DNA of 64,000 nucleotides, from the NCBI GenBank assembly GCA_946554445.1, contig CAMNSD010000004.1, forward strand, positions 62,001 to 126,000. The letters are read 5' to 3'. Under the pieces are notes generated by a model that worked only from the letters and a program-made list of their open reading frames with translations, was not told where the DNA came from and did no database searches. Positions 18,380 to 25,893 of the stretch are shown in pieces. The stretch is from an uncultured Lachnospiraceae bacterium (GTDB taxonomy: Bacteria; Bacillota; Clostridia; Lachnospirales; Lachnospiraceae). Made by a program: the position numbers and the translations under genes. Every line of letters starts with the position of its first letter. Within the stretch, counting starts at the first letter, position 1.

Positions 18380-18499
18380 TTATAGAGCGGATATCAAAAA
18401 AAGGACACAGTTCACCGAAGGCTTGGCTTGGCTTGGCTTGGCTTGGCTTGGCTTGGCTTGGCTTGGCTTGGCTTGGCTAAGGGTATCCTTTCGTATCAT
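18380..18499 (-). CDS. Possible leader ORF across the pentanucleotide repeat
   Basis: An ATG at 18499 opens a 39-codon frame that reads MIRKDTL, then four SQAKP units encoded by the CAAGC repeat, then SVNCVLFLISAL and a TAA at 18380-18382, 11 nt before the terminator arm. AAGGAG lies 10 nt upstream. The same bases contain a TTGACA that could instead be the -35 box of the downstream gene, in which case this frame would not be transcribed. Each gain or loss of one 5-nt unit would shift the frame. There is no homology that I recognise. Confidence 0.3.
   Translation of the reverse strand: MIRKDTLSQAKPSQAKPSQAKPSQAKPSVNCVLFLISAL
18421..18478. repeat. Pentanucleotide tandem repeat (GCTTG), 11.6 copies
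   Basis: An uninterrupted run of eleven GCTTG units plus GCT. It lies about 200 bp upstream of the surface-protein start codon, between the nearest plausible promoter and the leader terminator. Perfect short tandem repeats of this length are prone to slippage during replication. Confidence 0.97.
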
Positions 18500-18509
18500 T
18501 TCCTGTCAA
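18480..18509 (-). promoter_or_regulatory. Candidate promoter of the surface-protein gene
   Basis: On the minus strand TTGACA (18509-18504) and TACCCT (18485-18480) are 18 nt apart. The -10 box is poor. If used, transcription would start at the edge of the GCTTG repeat. The remaining upstream stretch (18510-18772) is very AT-rich, with other possible promoter elements and a small direct repeat (CACTATGAG, near 18660), and has no gene that I can see. Confidence 0.35.
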
Positions 18510-18772
18510 CTCCTTTTTCGCTACTTTCTGTAAAAAATAGAATTTTATGTATGTAATGGTTATTTTATATTGAAGTATGTCATTTTACTATTGAAATGGT
18601 ACAGATTGCACTTATTGCGGTATACTTTGTATTTTAGTTTACATAACTTACAATTGAGGTCACTATGAGGCCCACTATGAGACTTTATGTGGTTTTCTGT
18701 AATGTTGTTTTTATGGAATTGTGAATGTAAATGGTATAAAAAATATTATATTTTAAAATTGCGCAAAATATA

Positions 18773-18802
18773 TTTACAATTCCGTTTAAAACATGCTATA
18801 GT
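18773..18802 (+). promoter_or_regulatory. Candidate promoter of the Rpn gene
   Basis: TTTACA (18773-18778) and TATAGT (18797-18802) are separated by 18 nt, leaving a leader of roughly 180 nt before the ATG at 18987. Confidence 0.45.
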
Positions 18803-18986
18803 AGGAAAAAGCATATTTTCTACTTAACAAATCAATATTTTCTATATTTTATTCTAAGTTTCAGAAAATCCATGCTTTGCATCCCATTAACCATTGTAAA
18901 AGCAGGAGGATCTGGAACGGTTCTCCTGTACCGGCAGCCAATCTCTTATGTGGAATGTCTGTCGGGTATCATTAAGGAGGACACAA

Positions 18987-19937
18987 ATGAACGAGACAAA
19001 AGTAAATGCAACAAACAAAATTAACGAATCAACCCAAAACCAAACCAAGGTACAGCGCAACTACAAGGATACCGTATTCCGGATGATTTTCCGGGAAAAG
19101 GACAATCTGCTGAGTCTGTACAATGCACTAAACGGCACGGCTTATGATGAGACGGACAATCTGGAGATCACCACACTGGAAAATGCAGTCTATATGAATT
19201 ATAAGAATGACATTTCCTTTGTGTTTGATTTTGAACTGATGCTCTATGAACACCAGTCCACATGCAATCCTAACATGCCGTTACGGGATTTGCTCTATGT
19301 GACCAGAGTGCTGCAGGACCGGGTTAAGGATAAGAATCTGTATAGTAAATCACTTATTAAGATTCCGGCGCCTCGGTTTGTCGTTTTTTATAATGGAACA
19401 GACTGGCAACCGGAACAGCAGATATTGTATCTGTCGGATGCTTTTGAAAAAAAGCAGAACGAACCTTCTCTGGAACTGTCAGTGATTGTGTATAACATCA
19501 ATCTTGGACATAATTGTGAACTGTTGGAAGCATGCCACCTGTTAAAGGAATACGCGCAGTATGTAGCATTAGTCAGGACTTATGCGGAGGAATTACCCTT
19601 GTCAGAAGCCATTGAAAAAGCGGTGGATGATTGTATCAGAAATGGTATCCTTTCAGATTTTTTAGCAAAGAATCGTGCGGAGGCGATAGCGGTGAGTATT
19701 TTTGAATATGACGAAGAGAAACACATGAAAAGTGAGCGCAAGGAATGGCGTGAGATTGGTTACCGGGAAGGCCATGAAAAAGGAATTACTATTGGCCGTG
19801 AAGAGGGCCTTAAGGCAGGCTTTGACCTTCTCAAAACTATGATGGATAACGGAAAAACCGAGGAGGTAAAACGCGCCCTTTCCGACAATGACTACAGAGA
19901 GCAACTATGCCAGGAATATTTATCAAAAACCGAGTAG
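18987..19937 (+). CDS. Rpn-family recombination-promoting nuclease / PD-(D/E)XK protein
   Basis: The 316-residue protein has the Rpn/transposase_31-like core: KDTVFRMIFREKDNLLSLYNALNGTAY, a D-x-E strand (DISFVFDFELMLYEHQST, around residues 75-92) and RFVVFYNGTDWQPEQQILYLSDAF. Rpn proteins are DNA endonucleases linked to RecA-independent recombination and phage defence. The ATG at 18987 has AAGGAGG 6 nt upstream. The C-terminal 80 residues are a charged tail (EWREIGYREGHEKGITIGREEG) typical of the family's variable end. Within it, GGAGG at 19679-19683 stands 8 nt before an in-frame GTG at 19692, matching the gene-within-gene layout described for E. coli RpnL/RpnS. The tail region is duplicated downstream. 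Confidence 0.88.
   Translation: MNETKVNATNKINESTQNQTKVQRNYKDTVFRMIFREKDNLLSLYNALNGTAYDETDNLEITTLENAVYMNYKNDISFVFDFELMLYEHQSTCNPNMPLRDLLYVTRVLQDRVKDKNLYSKSLIKIPAPRFVVFYNGTDWQPEQQILYLSDAFEKKQNEPSLELSVIVYNINLGHNCELLEACHLLKEYAQYVALVRTYAEELPLSEAIEKAVDDCIRNGILSDFLAKNRAEAIAVSIFEYDEEKHMKSERKEWREIGYREGHEKGITIGREEGLKAGFDLLKTMMDNGKTEEVKRALSDNDYREQLCQEYLSKTE
19637..19749 (+). repeat. 113-bp perfect direct repeat, copy 1 (inside the Rpn gene)
   Basis: Identical base for base to 19950-20062 (offset 313). It begins abruptly at CAGAAATGG and covers the internal GGAGG and GTG start. Similarity continues, with mismatches, for about 60 nt beyond the perfect part. Confidence 0.97.
19679..19694 (+). promoter_or_regulatory. 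Internal ribosome binding site and GTG start within the Rpn gene
   Basis: GGAGG (19679-19683), an 8-nt spacer, then GTG (19692-19694) in the reading frame of the host gene. The site is preserved unchanged in the downstream copy (19992-20007). Confidence 0.7.
19692..19937 (+). CDS. Predicted intragenic small protein (RpnS-like) from the internal start
   Basis: Translation from the internal GTG would give an 81-residue protein beginning MSIFEYDEEKHMKSERKEW and sharing the Rpn C-terminus. In E. coli, RpnS proteins made this way from rpn genes bind and block the full-length nuclease. Here the evidence is the near-ideal Shine-Dalgarno spacing, the position at the border between the nuclease core and the variable tail, and conservation in the second copy. 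Expression is inferred. Confidence 0.55.
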   Translation: MSIFEYDEEKHMKSERKEWREIGYREGHEKGITIGREEGLKAGFDLLKTMMDNGKTEEVKRALSDNDYREQLCQEYLSKTE

Positions 19938-19949
19938 TTCAAATTTCAC

Positions 19950-20062
19950 CAGAAATGGTATCCTTTCAGATTTTTTAGCAAAGAATCGTGCGGAGGCGAT
20001 AGCGGTGAGTATTTTTGAATATGACGAAGAGAAACACATGAAAAGTGAGCGCAAGGAATGGC
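19950..20062 (+). repeat. 113-bp perfect direct repeat, copy 2 (downstream of the Rpn gene)
   Basis: Identical to 19637-19749. Its left junction falls 12 bp after the Rpn stop codon with no similarity before it. Confidence 0.97.
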
Positions 20063-20259
20063 ACGAGATTGGTTATCGGGAAGGCCATAAAGTTGGAATT
20101 AATACTGGCCGCAAAGAAGGGATTGAAACAGGCAGCGACAACCTTGCCAAACTGCTGCAATCCCTGACAGAAGCCGGAAAAACCGAGGAGGTCAACCGTC
20201 TCCTCAATGATCATGACTATCGCCAAAAGCTAGTCAAAGAATATTCGGAAATTCTCTGA
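20005..20259 (+). CDS. Orphan Rpn C-terminal cassette / free-standing RpnS-like protein
   Basis: A second copy of the Rpn tail without a nuclease core. From the GTG at 20005 (GGAGG 8 nt upstream) it encodes 84 residues, identical to the first tail for about 18 residues and then diverging: IGYREGHKVGINTGRKEGIETG and a different end, LLNDHDYRQKLVKEYSEIL. An open frame extends upstream to 19888 but only because it overlaps the Rpn 3' end. It could be an extra antitoxin, a donor cassette that replaces the Rpn tail by recombination, or the remnant of a second rpn gene after a deletion. The secreted CHAP-like gene starts 37 bp further on. Confidence 0.6.
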   Translation: MSIFEYDEEKHMKSERKEWHEIGYREGHKVGINTGRKEGIETGSDNLAKLLQSLTEAGKTEEVNRLLNDHDYRQKLVKEYSEIL

Positions 20260-20296
20260 TTGCATTGCGAAACAAAAAAGATGGAGGAACTAAAAA

Positions 20297-21031
20297 ATGA
20301 GAAAATCTATTAAATATCTTGCCAGTGTCCTGTTGGGCGTAATTGTTATGGGACTGCCTGTATCAGCGGCAGAACATAAGGTTACCGATGTGAGCGGGGT
20401 ACTCTATACCAATAACGCCACCGCAGTTTATACAGATGCTGATGGGCAGACACTGTTACTTCCGAAAGTAGATCCGGGACTGCCAATTCTGGTTACGGGT
20501 GTCACTGATAACGGATATTTTAGAATTGACTTAGCTGGTCAAATCCTATACATTCCGGGAAGTGGACTGACGCAGCCAGATTCTACAACACAGACCGCGC
20601 CTGCTCCCGCACCGACTGCGCCGACTATTCCCGAAGCGGCGCCTGCGGCAGATGTAAATCCTAATATCTATAACACGCTGATAGCGCAGAAAGATGTATT
20701 TCCAGAAGGAATGAGTTGGACAAATGAAAATTTTGTGCTATGGAATGGCGGGATTTACTCCGGCGGTTATGGCTGTGCAGGATTTGCGTTTGCTTTAAGC
20801 GATGCGGCTTTCGGAACCGCCCCCGCCAAGATGCATACGGACTTTAACAATATCAGGGTTGGCGATATCGTGCGGATGAACAATGATACACACTCCGTAA
20901 TCGTGTTGGAGGTAAACGCGGATTCCGTTACTGTAGCCGAGGGCAACTATAATTCTTCCGTTCACTGGGGAAGAACGATATCAAGAACTAATCTGCAGGA
21001 ATCCGGCAACAACATCATTACCAGATATTAA
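20297..21031 (+). CDS. Secreted CHAP/NlpC-like protein with SH3-like N-terminal domain
   Basis: A 244-residue exported protein: signal peptide (residues 1-25, MRKSIKYLASVLLGVIVMG, cleavage after VSA), an SH3b-like domain (about 26-95: VLYTNNATAVYTDADGQTL), a Pro/Ala/Thr linker (about 97-125) and a C-terminal papain-like fold. In the last part YGCAGFAFALSD supplies the likely catalytic Cys, NDTHSVIVLEV the His, and AEGNYNSSVHWG the third polar residue. Such proteins usually cleave peptidoglycan, but related secreted cysteine-fold proteins act on other targets. It is on the same strand as the Rpn cassette, 37 bp apart, with a GGAGG site, and its 3' end overlaps the convergent BceB-like gene by 14 bp. 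Confidence 0.75.
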   Translation: MRKSIKYLASVLLGVIVMGLPVSAAEHKVTDVSGVLYTNNATAVYTDADGQTLLLPKVDPGLPILVTGVTDNGYFRIDLAGQILYIPGSGLTQPDSTTQTAPAPAPTAPTIPEAAPAADVNPNIYNTLIAQKDVFPEGMSWTNENFVLWNGGIYSGGYGCAGFAFALSDAAFGTAPAKMHTDFNNIRVGDIVRMNNDTHSVIVLEVNADSVTVAEGNYNSSVHWGRTISRTNLQESGNNIITRY

Positions 21032-23036
21032 AATTCTTCACAATCCGATAATAGGTCTGCGCCGTCATCAGATAACTGCCCGCATACAGAAGCGCCACAG
21101 CCGCCGCCACGCCCACACAGCAACGAATCAACAGCCCGGTATCAAAGAAGCGCAGGGCCGCCAGCAAGACATTGATCATCACCATTCCAGCCGCCGTGTG
21201 TAAAAGCGCACCCACAAGAGGCAGGAAAAACACTAACAGTATCTGTCTGTGTATGGTACTTCTAATCTCGCTGTCACTCATGCCTACTTTCTGCATGATC
21301 TCGAAACTGTTCTGATCCTCATATCCTTCCGACACCTGCCGGAAATACATAATGAGCAGCAGACACATAAAGAATAGAATACCAAAGACCAGGCCAATAA
21401 AGAGCAGGCCTCCGTTCAAGGAGCGATTCTCATCCCTGCCGTCTATTCCATTTTCTATCCACAGAAAGTTCTGCTGCCCCTGGCACCACGCTGACCATTC
21501 TTCTATGAAGCCCTTTCTTTCCGCTTCTTTCCCGTCAAGTAAAATACCCAGATGCCGCTCACCCCTGTGTAAAAAGTCCTCAAAATCCGTAACGCCGTTT
21601 ACTTCGCCCCAGGCTCGTGCAAACCTGTTTAGAGTATCTTCATCCTTTACCACCATCACATACCGCGAAGTAAAGTTAAACATCCGGTTCTTAGCCTGGG
21701 GATAAGGATAAACCTGCTCCGGTTCCTCTTTGACGGATGCCTCCACACCCATAAAATTGACGCTTTCAAAGCCGAACTGCGTCCCGGTGGAATACAGAAG
21801 CACTTCTCCCTCTTCCAGACTCTGGTTCTGTCTCTCTAGACGATTATAGTCATCCAATGTAAGCAAAATAACACTATACTGATCTGCAAAGGCCAGATTT
21901 GCCGCAGATATGAAGGCATTGCTTCCCTGCAGTCTGCCACAGGAAAGTTTCATGGCGTTATAGTAATCCAGCCTTTCTATGTCCTGCCCATATTTTATCG
22001 AAAGTTCCTCCGCCTTTTCTCTGGCTTTTTCGATCACATCACTATGCTCCGAATAAGCTGCCTGCAAGTCATAAGGATAATCATAATAGGCAATCTGATC
22101 CATCCCTGCCCATAAAGTGACCGTACAAGTCAATGTAATTAAAAGCATGGTAGAAAAGATACAGATATTGGACAAGCCCGCCGCATTCTTTTTCATGCGG
22201 TACAACATGCCAGAGATTGTCACCTGATTGGCTGGTCTATAGTAGATACTTTTTCTTGCTTTTAAAAATCTTAAAAAAGCCACGCTTCCCGAAGTGAACA
22301 GGAAATAAGTCCCCAATATCACCAGAAAGACTGCCAGGAAAAAGTCCGTGAAGATCATGCTGTCCAGTTTGCTGGTGATTGAGATATAGTAACCGCACAC
22401 CAGCGTCATCACCCCGATCACAGCCCACAGCCAGATATGCTTTACTTCCCGTTCCCCCTTCTTGCTCTCTGCCATCAATTCGGTAGGTTTCAGCCGATAA
22501 AATTCCCAGAGACTTTTACCATAAACACACACAAATACCAGCGCAAAATACTGGAGCGTCTCTATGACCGCCTCCATGGAAAAATAAAATGCCACCTCCA
22601 CATTTAGCCGCGACATACGAAGTAACAGCAAAAACATCAGTTTATTCAGCACAAATCCCAGTATGATACCCGTAAAGACACTGACCAGATAGAGTCCGGC
22701 ATTTTCCCACAAAAGCATGATGCCGATATGTTTTCTCTCCAATCCCAACAGACTGTAGAGTCCCAGTTCCCGCTTCCGTCTCTTCTGTAAAAAACTGCCC
22801 GCATAGAGCAGGAACAACAGCAGGATAATAGAAAGCAATCCTTTGCCAATACTTAACATCATCCATGCATAAGCCGCCTTTGGCAATCTCTCCATCAGGT
22901 CATTGTGCAGAAGGGAGGAAAAAAGATAGTAACTGAATACGGAAAAGAAACAGGTCAACAGGTAAGGCCGGTAAACCAGCTGATTCTGCTTGACTCCTCT
23001 ATAAGCCATCACAGGCAGTAACTTCATCTTATTCAT
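21018..23036 (-). CDS. BceB-type ABC transporter permease (peptide resistance)
   Basis: A 672-residue FtsX-family permease with about ten membrane helices and the large extracellular domain (about residues 300-525) between helices 7 and 8 that defines BceB/MacB-like peptide-detoxification permeases. It starts MNKMKLLPVMAYRGVKQNQ and ends with three helices and a KNFNIW tail. It overlaps the ATPase gene by 4 bp. With the kinase and response regulator upstream it forms a BceRSAB-type module, which frees lipid II-cycle intermediates from bacitracin-like or lantibiotic peptides and signals transporter flux to the kinase. Confidence 0.92.
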   Translation of the reverse strand: MNKMKLLPVMAYRGVKQNQLVYRPYLLTCFFSVFSYYLFSSLLHNDLMERLPKAAYAWMMLSIGKGLLSIILLLFLLYAGSFLQKRRKRELGLYSLLGLERKHIGIMLLWENAGLYLVSVFTGIILGFVLNKLMFLLLLRMSRLNVEVAFYFSMEAVIETLQYFALVFVCVYGKSLWEFYRLKPTELMAESKKGEREVKHIWLWAVIGVMTLVCGYYISITSKLDSMIFTDFFLAVFLVILGTYFLFTSGSVAFLRFLKARKSIYYRPANQVTISGMLYRMKKNAAGLSNICIFSTMLLITLTCTVTLWAGMDQIAYYDYPYDLQAAYSEHSDVIEKAREKAEELSIKYGQDIERLDYYNAMKLSCGRLQGSNAFISAANLAFADQYSVILLTLDDYNRLERQNQSLEEGEVLLYSTGTQFGFESVNFMGVEASVKEEPEQVYPYPQAKNRMFNFTSRYVMVVKDEDTLNRFARAWGEVNGVTDFEDFLHRGERHLGILLDGKEAERKGFIEEWSAWCQGQQNFLWIENGIDGRDENRSLNGGLLFIGLVFGILFFMCLLLIMYFRQVSEGYEDQNSFEIMQKVGMSDSEIRSTIHRQILLVFFLPLVGALLHTAAGMVMINVLLAALRFFDTGLLIRCCVGVAAAVALLYAGSYLMTAQTYYRIVKNFNIW

Positions 23037-23818
23037 GATTCCTCCTCCCTCTCATATCCCGGCCCCTGCTGTGCCTGCATCACGGTCAGCGCATCGGATA
23101 TCATCCGATACATCTCATCCCGGTCATGGCTGCCCCTGTAAATCTGATGGAACACACAGCCATCCTTGATAAAAAGCACCCGTCCAGCATGGGCCGCTGC
23201 CTGCATACTGTGCGTCACCATAAGAATGGTCTGACCTTCTGCATTGATCTCCCCAAATAGTCCCAGAAGTTTTCCGGAGGCCCTGGAGTCCAGCGCCCCT
23301 GTGGGCTCGTCCGCCAGCACAATATCCGGTCTCGTAATCAGCGCCCTGCATACTGCCGCCCGCTGTTTCTGCCCACCGGACACTTCGTAGGGATATTTAT
23401 CCAACAGGTCGTTGATCGCTAATTTACGGGCAAGGGGTGCAAGCCGCTCCTCCATCTCCCGGTAAGGCACACCTGCCAATACCAAGGGCAGGAAAATATT
23501 ATCCCGCAGGGACATGGTATCCAACAGATTAAAGTCCTGAAAGACAAAGCCCAAGTGATCGCGCCGAAATGCACACAGGTCTTTCTGACTGACTTTGGAA
23601 AGTTCCTGGCCGTTTAACAGTACCTGCCCGCTGGTAGCCGCATCCAGGGAGGCCAGGATATTTAAGAGGGTGGTCTTACCGGAACCAGACTCACCCATGA
23701 TGGCCACATACTCCCCTTTTTCCACGGAAAAGTTTACGTCATTTAATGCCTGCACCTTGACGGAACCAAAGCGGGTAGTATATATTTTCTTTACATTTTT
23801 GACTGTTAGCAGTGGCAT
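23033..23818 (-). CDS. BceA-type ABC transporter ATP-binding protein
   Basis: The 261-residue ATPase has Walker A GESGSGKTTLL (near 40), signature VSGGQKQRAAVCRAL (near 145), Walker B IVLADEPTGALDS (near 165) and the H-loop TH of MVTHSMQAA. It is of the MacB/LolD group that partners FtsX-fold permeases. Its stop overlaps the permease start, fixing the pair. A 180-bp gap with a terminator hairpin separates it from the kinase gene, so bceAB-like and bceRS-like genes are probably separate transcripts. Confidence 0.94.
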   Translation of the reverse strand: MPLLTVKNVKKIYTTRFGSVKVQALNDVNFSVEKGEYVAIMGESGSGKTTLLNILASLDAATSGQVLLNGQELSKVSQKDLCAFRRDHLGFVFQDFNLLDTMSLRDNIFLPLVLAGVPYREMEERLAPLARKLAINDLLDKYPYEVSGGQKQRAAVCRALITRPDIVLADEPTGALDSRASGKLLGLFGEINAEGQTILMVTHSMQAAAHAGRVLFIKDGCVFHQIYRGSHDRDEMYRMISDALTVMQAQQGPGYEREEES

Positions 23819-23947
23819 AAAGTCCTCCTTCTGATAAAATCAACAAATTTTCAACAGACATCCCCGCTGTTTCACACAGACCTTTATCAGGCTGTGAGAA
23901 ATCGGTATTGCCTGTTATCTGTCTTATCTCTGATTTACATCATAAAC

Positions 23948-23987
23948 AAAAAGGAAATGCCCTGCCATGTATCCGGCTTACATTTCC
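23948..23987 (-). terminator. Terminator between the BceS-like and BceA-like genes
   Basis: GGAAATG and CATTTCC form a short stem starting just after the kinase stop codon, followed on the minus strand by TTTTTG. Two TTACATTT direct repeats (about 23979-23986 and 23998-24005) straddle the same stretch and could be part of a response-regulator site for the ATPase-permease promoter; that second reading is weak. Confidence 0.5.
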
Positions 23988-23997
23988 CTGTCGTAAC

Positions 23998-25056
23998 TTA
24001 CATTTTTGTAAGGATTTCCTCTTGGGCAATGCCCAGAAACACCTTGGTCCCCTCATTCCGCCTGGACTCCACATGGATGGATAACCCCAGCCTATCCATG
24101 ATCTGTCTGCACAGATACAGGCCAATGCCTGTGGATTTATTCCCCATACGGCCGTTGTAACCAGTAAATCCCCGCTCAAAGATTCTGGGCAGGTCCCCTT
24201 CCTCAATACCAATCCCCGTATCTTCAATCACAAGATAACGGCACCCTTCTTTCACATGACTGCCCGTCTCATCCGCCCCATAAATGGAGATAGCGCCCTC
24301 TTTCGTGTACTTGAGGGCATTGAACAGTACCTGCTCTATCACAAAGGAAAACCACTTACCATCCGTTACCACCTGGGCATGGCACTCTTCCAAATACAGG
24401 TTCAATCCCGCCCCGCTAAAGAGGATCCAATACTTTTTCAAAGCGCCTTTCACCAGTTCTCCCACATCCAGCCTGGTAAAGGAAAGGTCTGCGGAAATAC
24501 TCTCCATTCTCGCATAATGCAGGGCCATATCCACATACTGGCCTGTCTTAAATACTTCCTCCCGCAGCTGCCTTACTACCTGTATTTCCCCCTCTTCTCC
24601 CGCTACTTTGCTAACATTTTGTAAAAGCAGATCCATGGCCGAAAGCGGTATCTTAATCTGGTGCGTCCACATGGTATAATAGTCCGCCATGTTTTGCTGT
24701 CTCTCATCCAATCGTGTAATCAGCGCTTTTTTCTCCGACTCCTGTGTTGTGACAATCTGCTGGTATCCCTGCTCTATAGCCGAAGAAGTCTGCGGCAGGA
24801 TTTCACCTCTCTCCTCCGCCGCCAGAAGCCGCTGTAACTCCCGATGCTTTCCCTGATATCTGATATAATCCCACACCAGATAACAGCCGCCACAAAAAGC
24901 CGCCAACCCCAGCGCATAAGTCATGTTGGCAAGCACTCCCTCATAACCGTACAGGGCAGCTATCATCATAAAAATAAGCGCCTCCACAACATATAAGAAA
25001 ACCGGAACAATCCGCTCCCGCAGATATGCTGCCAGTATGGAAAATCTTTTGTTCAT
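23998..25056 (-). CDS. BceS-like intramembrane-sensing histidine kinase
   Basis: The 352-residue kinase has two N-terminal membrane helices (VFLYVVEALIFMMIAALYGY and NMTYALGLAAFCGGCYLVW) with almost no extracellular loop, the hallmark of kinases that sense through their partner transporter. The H-box is MWTHQIKIPLSAMDLLL (His near 148), and the ATPase domain shows NALKYT, DTGIGIEEGDLPRIFERGF and STGIGLYLCRQI. It overlaps the response regulator gene by 4 bp. The likely signal is peptide-dependent activity of the BceAB-like transporter next door. Confidence 0.93.
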   Translation of the reverse strand: MNKRFSILAAYLRERIVPVFLYVVEALIFMMIAALYGYEGVLANMTYALGLAAFCGGCYLVWDYIRYQGKHRELQRLLAAEERGEILPQTSSAIEQGYQQIVTTQESEKKALITRLDERQQNMADYYTMWTHQIKIPLSAMDLLLQNVSKVAGEEGEIQVVRQLREEVFKTGQYVDMALHYARMESISADLSFTRLDVGELVKGALKKYWILFSGAGLNLYLEECHAQVVTDGKWFSFVIEQVLFNALKYTKEGAISIYGADETGSHVKEGCRYLVIEDTGIGIEEGDLPRIFERGFTGYNGRMGNKSTGIGLYLCRQIMDRLGLSIHVESRRNEGTKVFLGIAQEEILTKM

Positions 25057-25751
25057 GATTCACCTCCCAGAAAATATCCTACACCCTTCTTGGTCTGAAT
25101 CAGCTGTGAAAGCCCTATCTCCGCCAGCTTCCTGCGCAGACGGTTCATATTCACCGTAAGGGTATTATCATCTACAAAACACTCATCATCCCACAGTCTT
25201 TTCATCAGCATATCCCGGCTTACTACGCCTCCCGACGCCTCAAAGAGCGTCTGTAAGATGCGAAACTCATTTTTGGTCAGTTCTATCCGGCAATTCTTTT
25301 TATGATACAGAAGCGACATATCCGTCATATTTAGCAGAACACCGCGATATTCCAGGACGGTGCCCGGCGCCGTGAACGCATAGGCCCGTCTTAGAAGTGC
25401 CTGCACTTTGGCCTGCAGGATTTCTAAATCAAAAGGCTTCGTCACAAAGTCATCGCCGCCCATATTGACTGCCATCACCACATTCATATTGTCTGACGCA
25501 GAAGAGATAAAAATAATCGGCACCTGGGATATCTTCCGAATCTCGCCACACCAATAATAACCATTATAAAAAGGCAGCCCTATATCCATCAGCACAAGCT
25601 GGGGCTCATACGATGCAAACTGTCCCATCACATCCGCAAAGTCCTTGACAGTCTCCACCTCATAACCCCATTTCTCCAGATATTTACCAATCTGTCCTGC
25701 AATGACTGCATCGTCTTCCACCACAAGTATTCTGTACATTGCTTTCTCCAC
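25053..25751 (-). CDS. BceR-like response regulator (OmpR family)
   Basis: The 232-residue regulator has a receiver domain (RILVVEDDAVIAGQI; phospho-acceptor in LVLMDIGLPFYNGYY) and a C-terminal winged helix (residues about 135-230: LTKNEFRILQTLFEASGG, ending LIQTKKGVGYFLGG). It starts the two-component pair and should activate the ATPase-permease genes. Start: the ORF opens at 25751 with MEKAMYRILVVEDD; the internal ATG (MYRILVV, 25739) is also possible. Confidence 0.94.
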   Translation of the reverse strand: MEKAMYRILVVEDDAVIAGQIGKYLEKWGYEVETVKDFADVMGQFASYEPQLVLMDIGLPFYNGYYWCGEIRKISQVPIIFISSASDNMNVVMAVNMGGDDFVTKPFDLEILQAKVQALLRRAYAFTAPGTVLEYRGVLLNMTDMSLLYHKKNCRIELTKNEFRILQTLFEASGGVVSRDMLMKRLWDDECFVDDNTLTVNMNRLRRKLAEIGLSQLIQTKKGVGYFLGGES

Positions 25752-25823
25752 TCCTCCATCCTTCCCAAGTATAACTTCATCCCTATTAAATTACAACATT
25801 CCTTTTTCCTGCCACGACTACAT

Positions 25824-25868
25824 AAAAAGCAGGGAACTGACCACGCATAAAAGCGATCCATTCCCTGC
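25824..25868 (-). terminator. Intrinsic terminator of the XRE-permease ABC operon
   Basis: GCAGGGAA and TTCCCTGC make an 8-bp stem, followed on the minus strand by TTTTTATG, 26 bp after the permease stop codon. Confidence 0.75.
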
Positions 25869-25893
25869 CTATCCATAAACTAAATCTACAGCG

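Noticed and set aside
18421-18478. Possible CRISPR array or array remnant
   Set aside because: It is a simple 5-nt tandem repeat with no spacers and no cas genes nearby.
18987-19937. A transposon (the family is sometimes labelled putative transposase)
   Set aside because: There are no terminal inverted repeats or target-site duplications around it; the Rpn nuclease reading fits better.
18987-20259. The duplicated Rpn tail as a simple assembly artefact
   Set aside because: The second copy diverges after 113 bp and has its own different ending and stop, which a misassembly would not create; a collapsed or chimeric read cannot be fully excluded without raw data.
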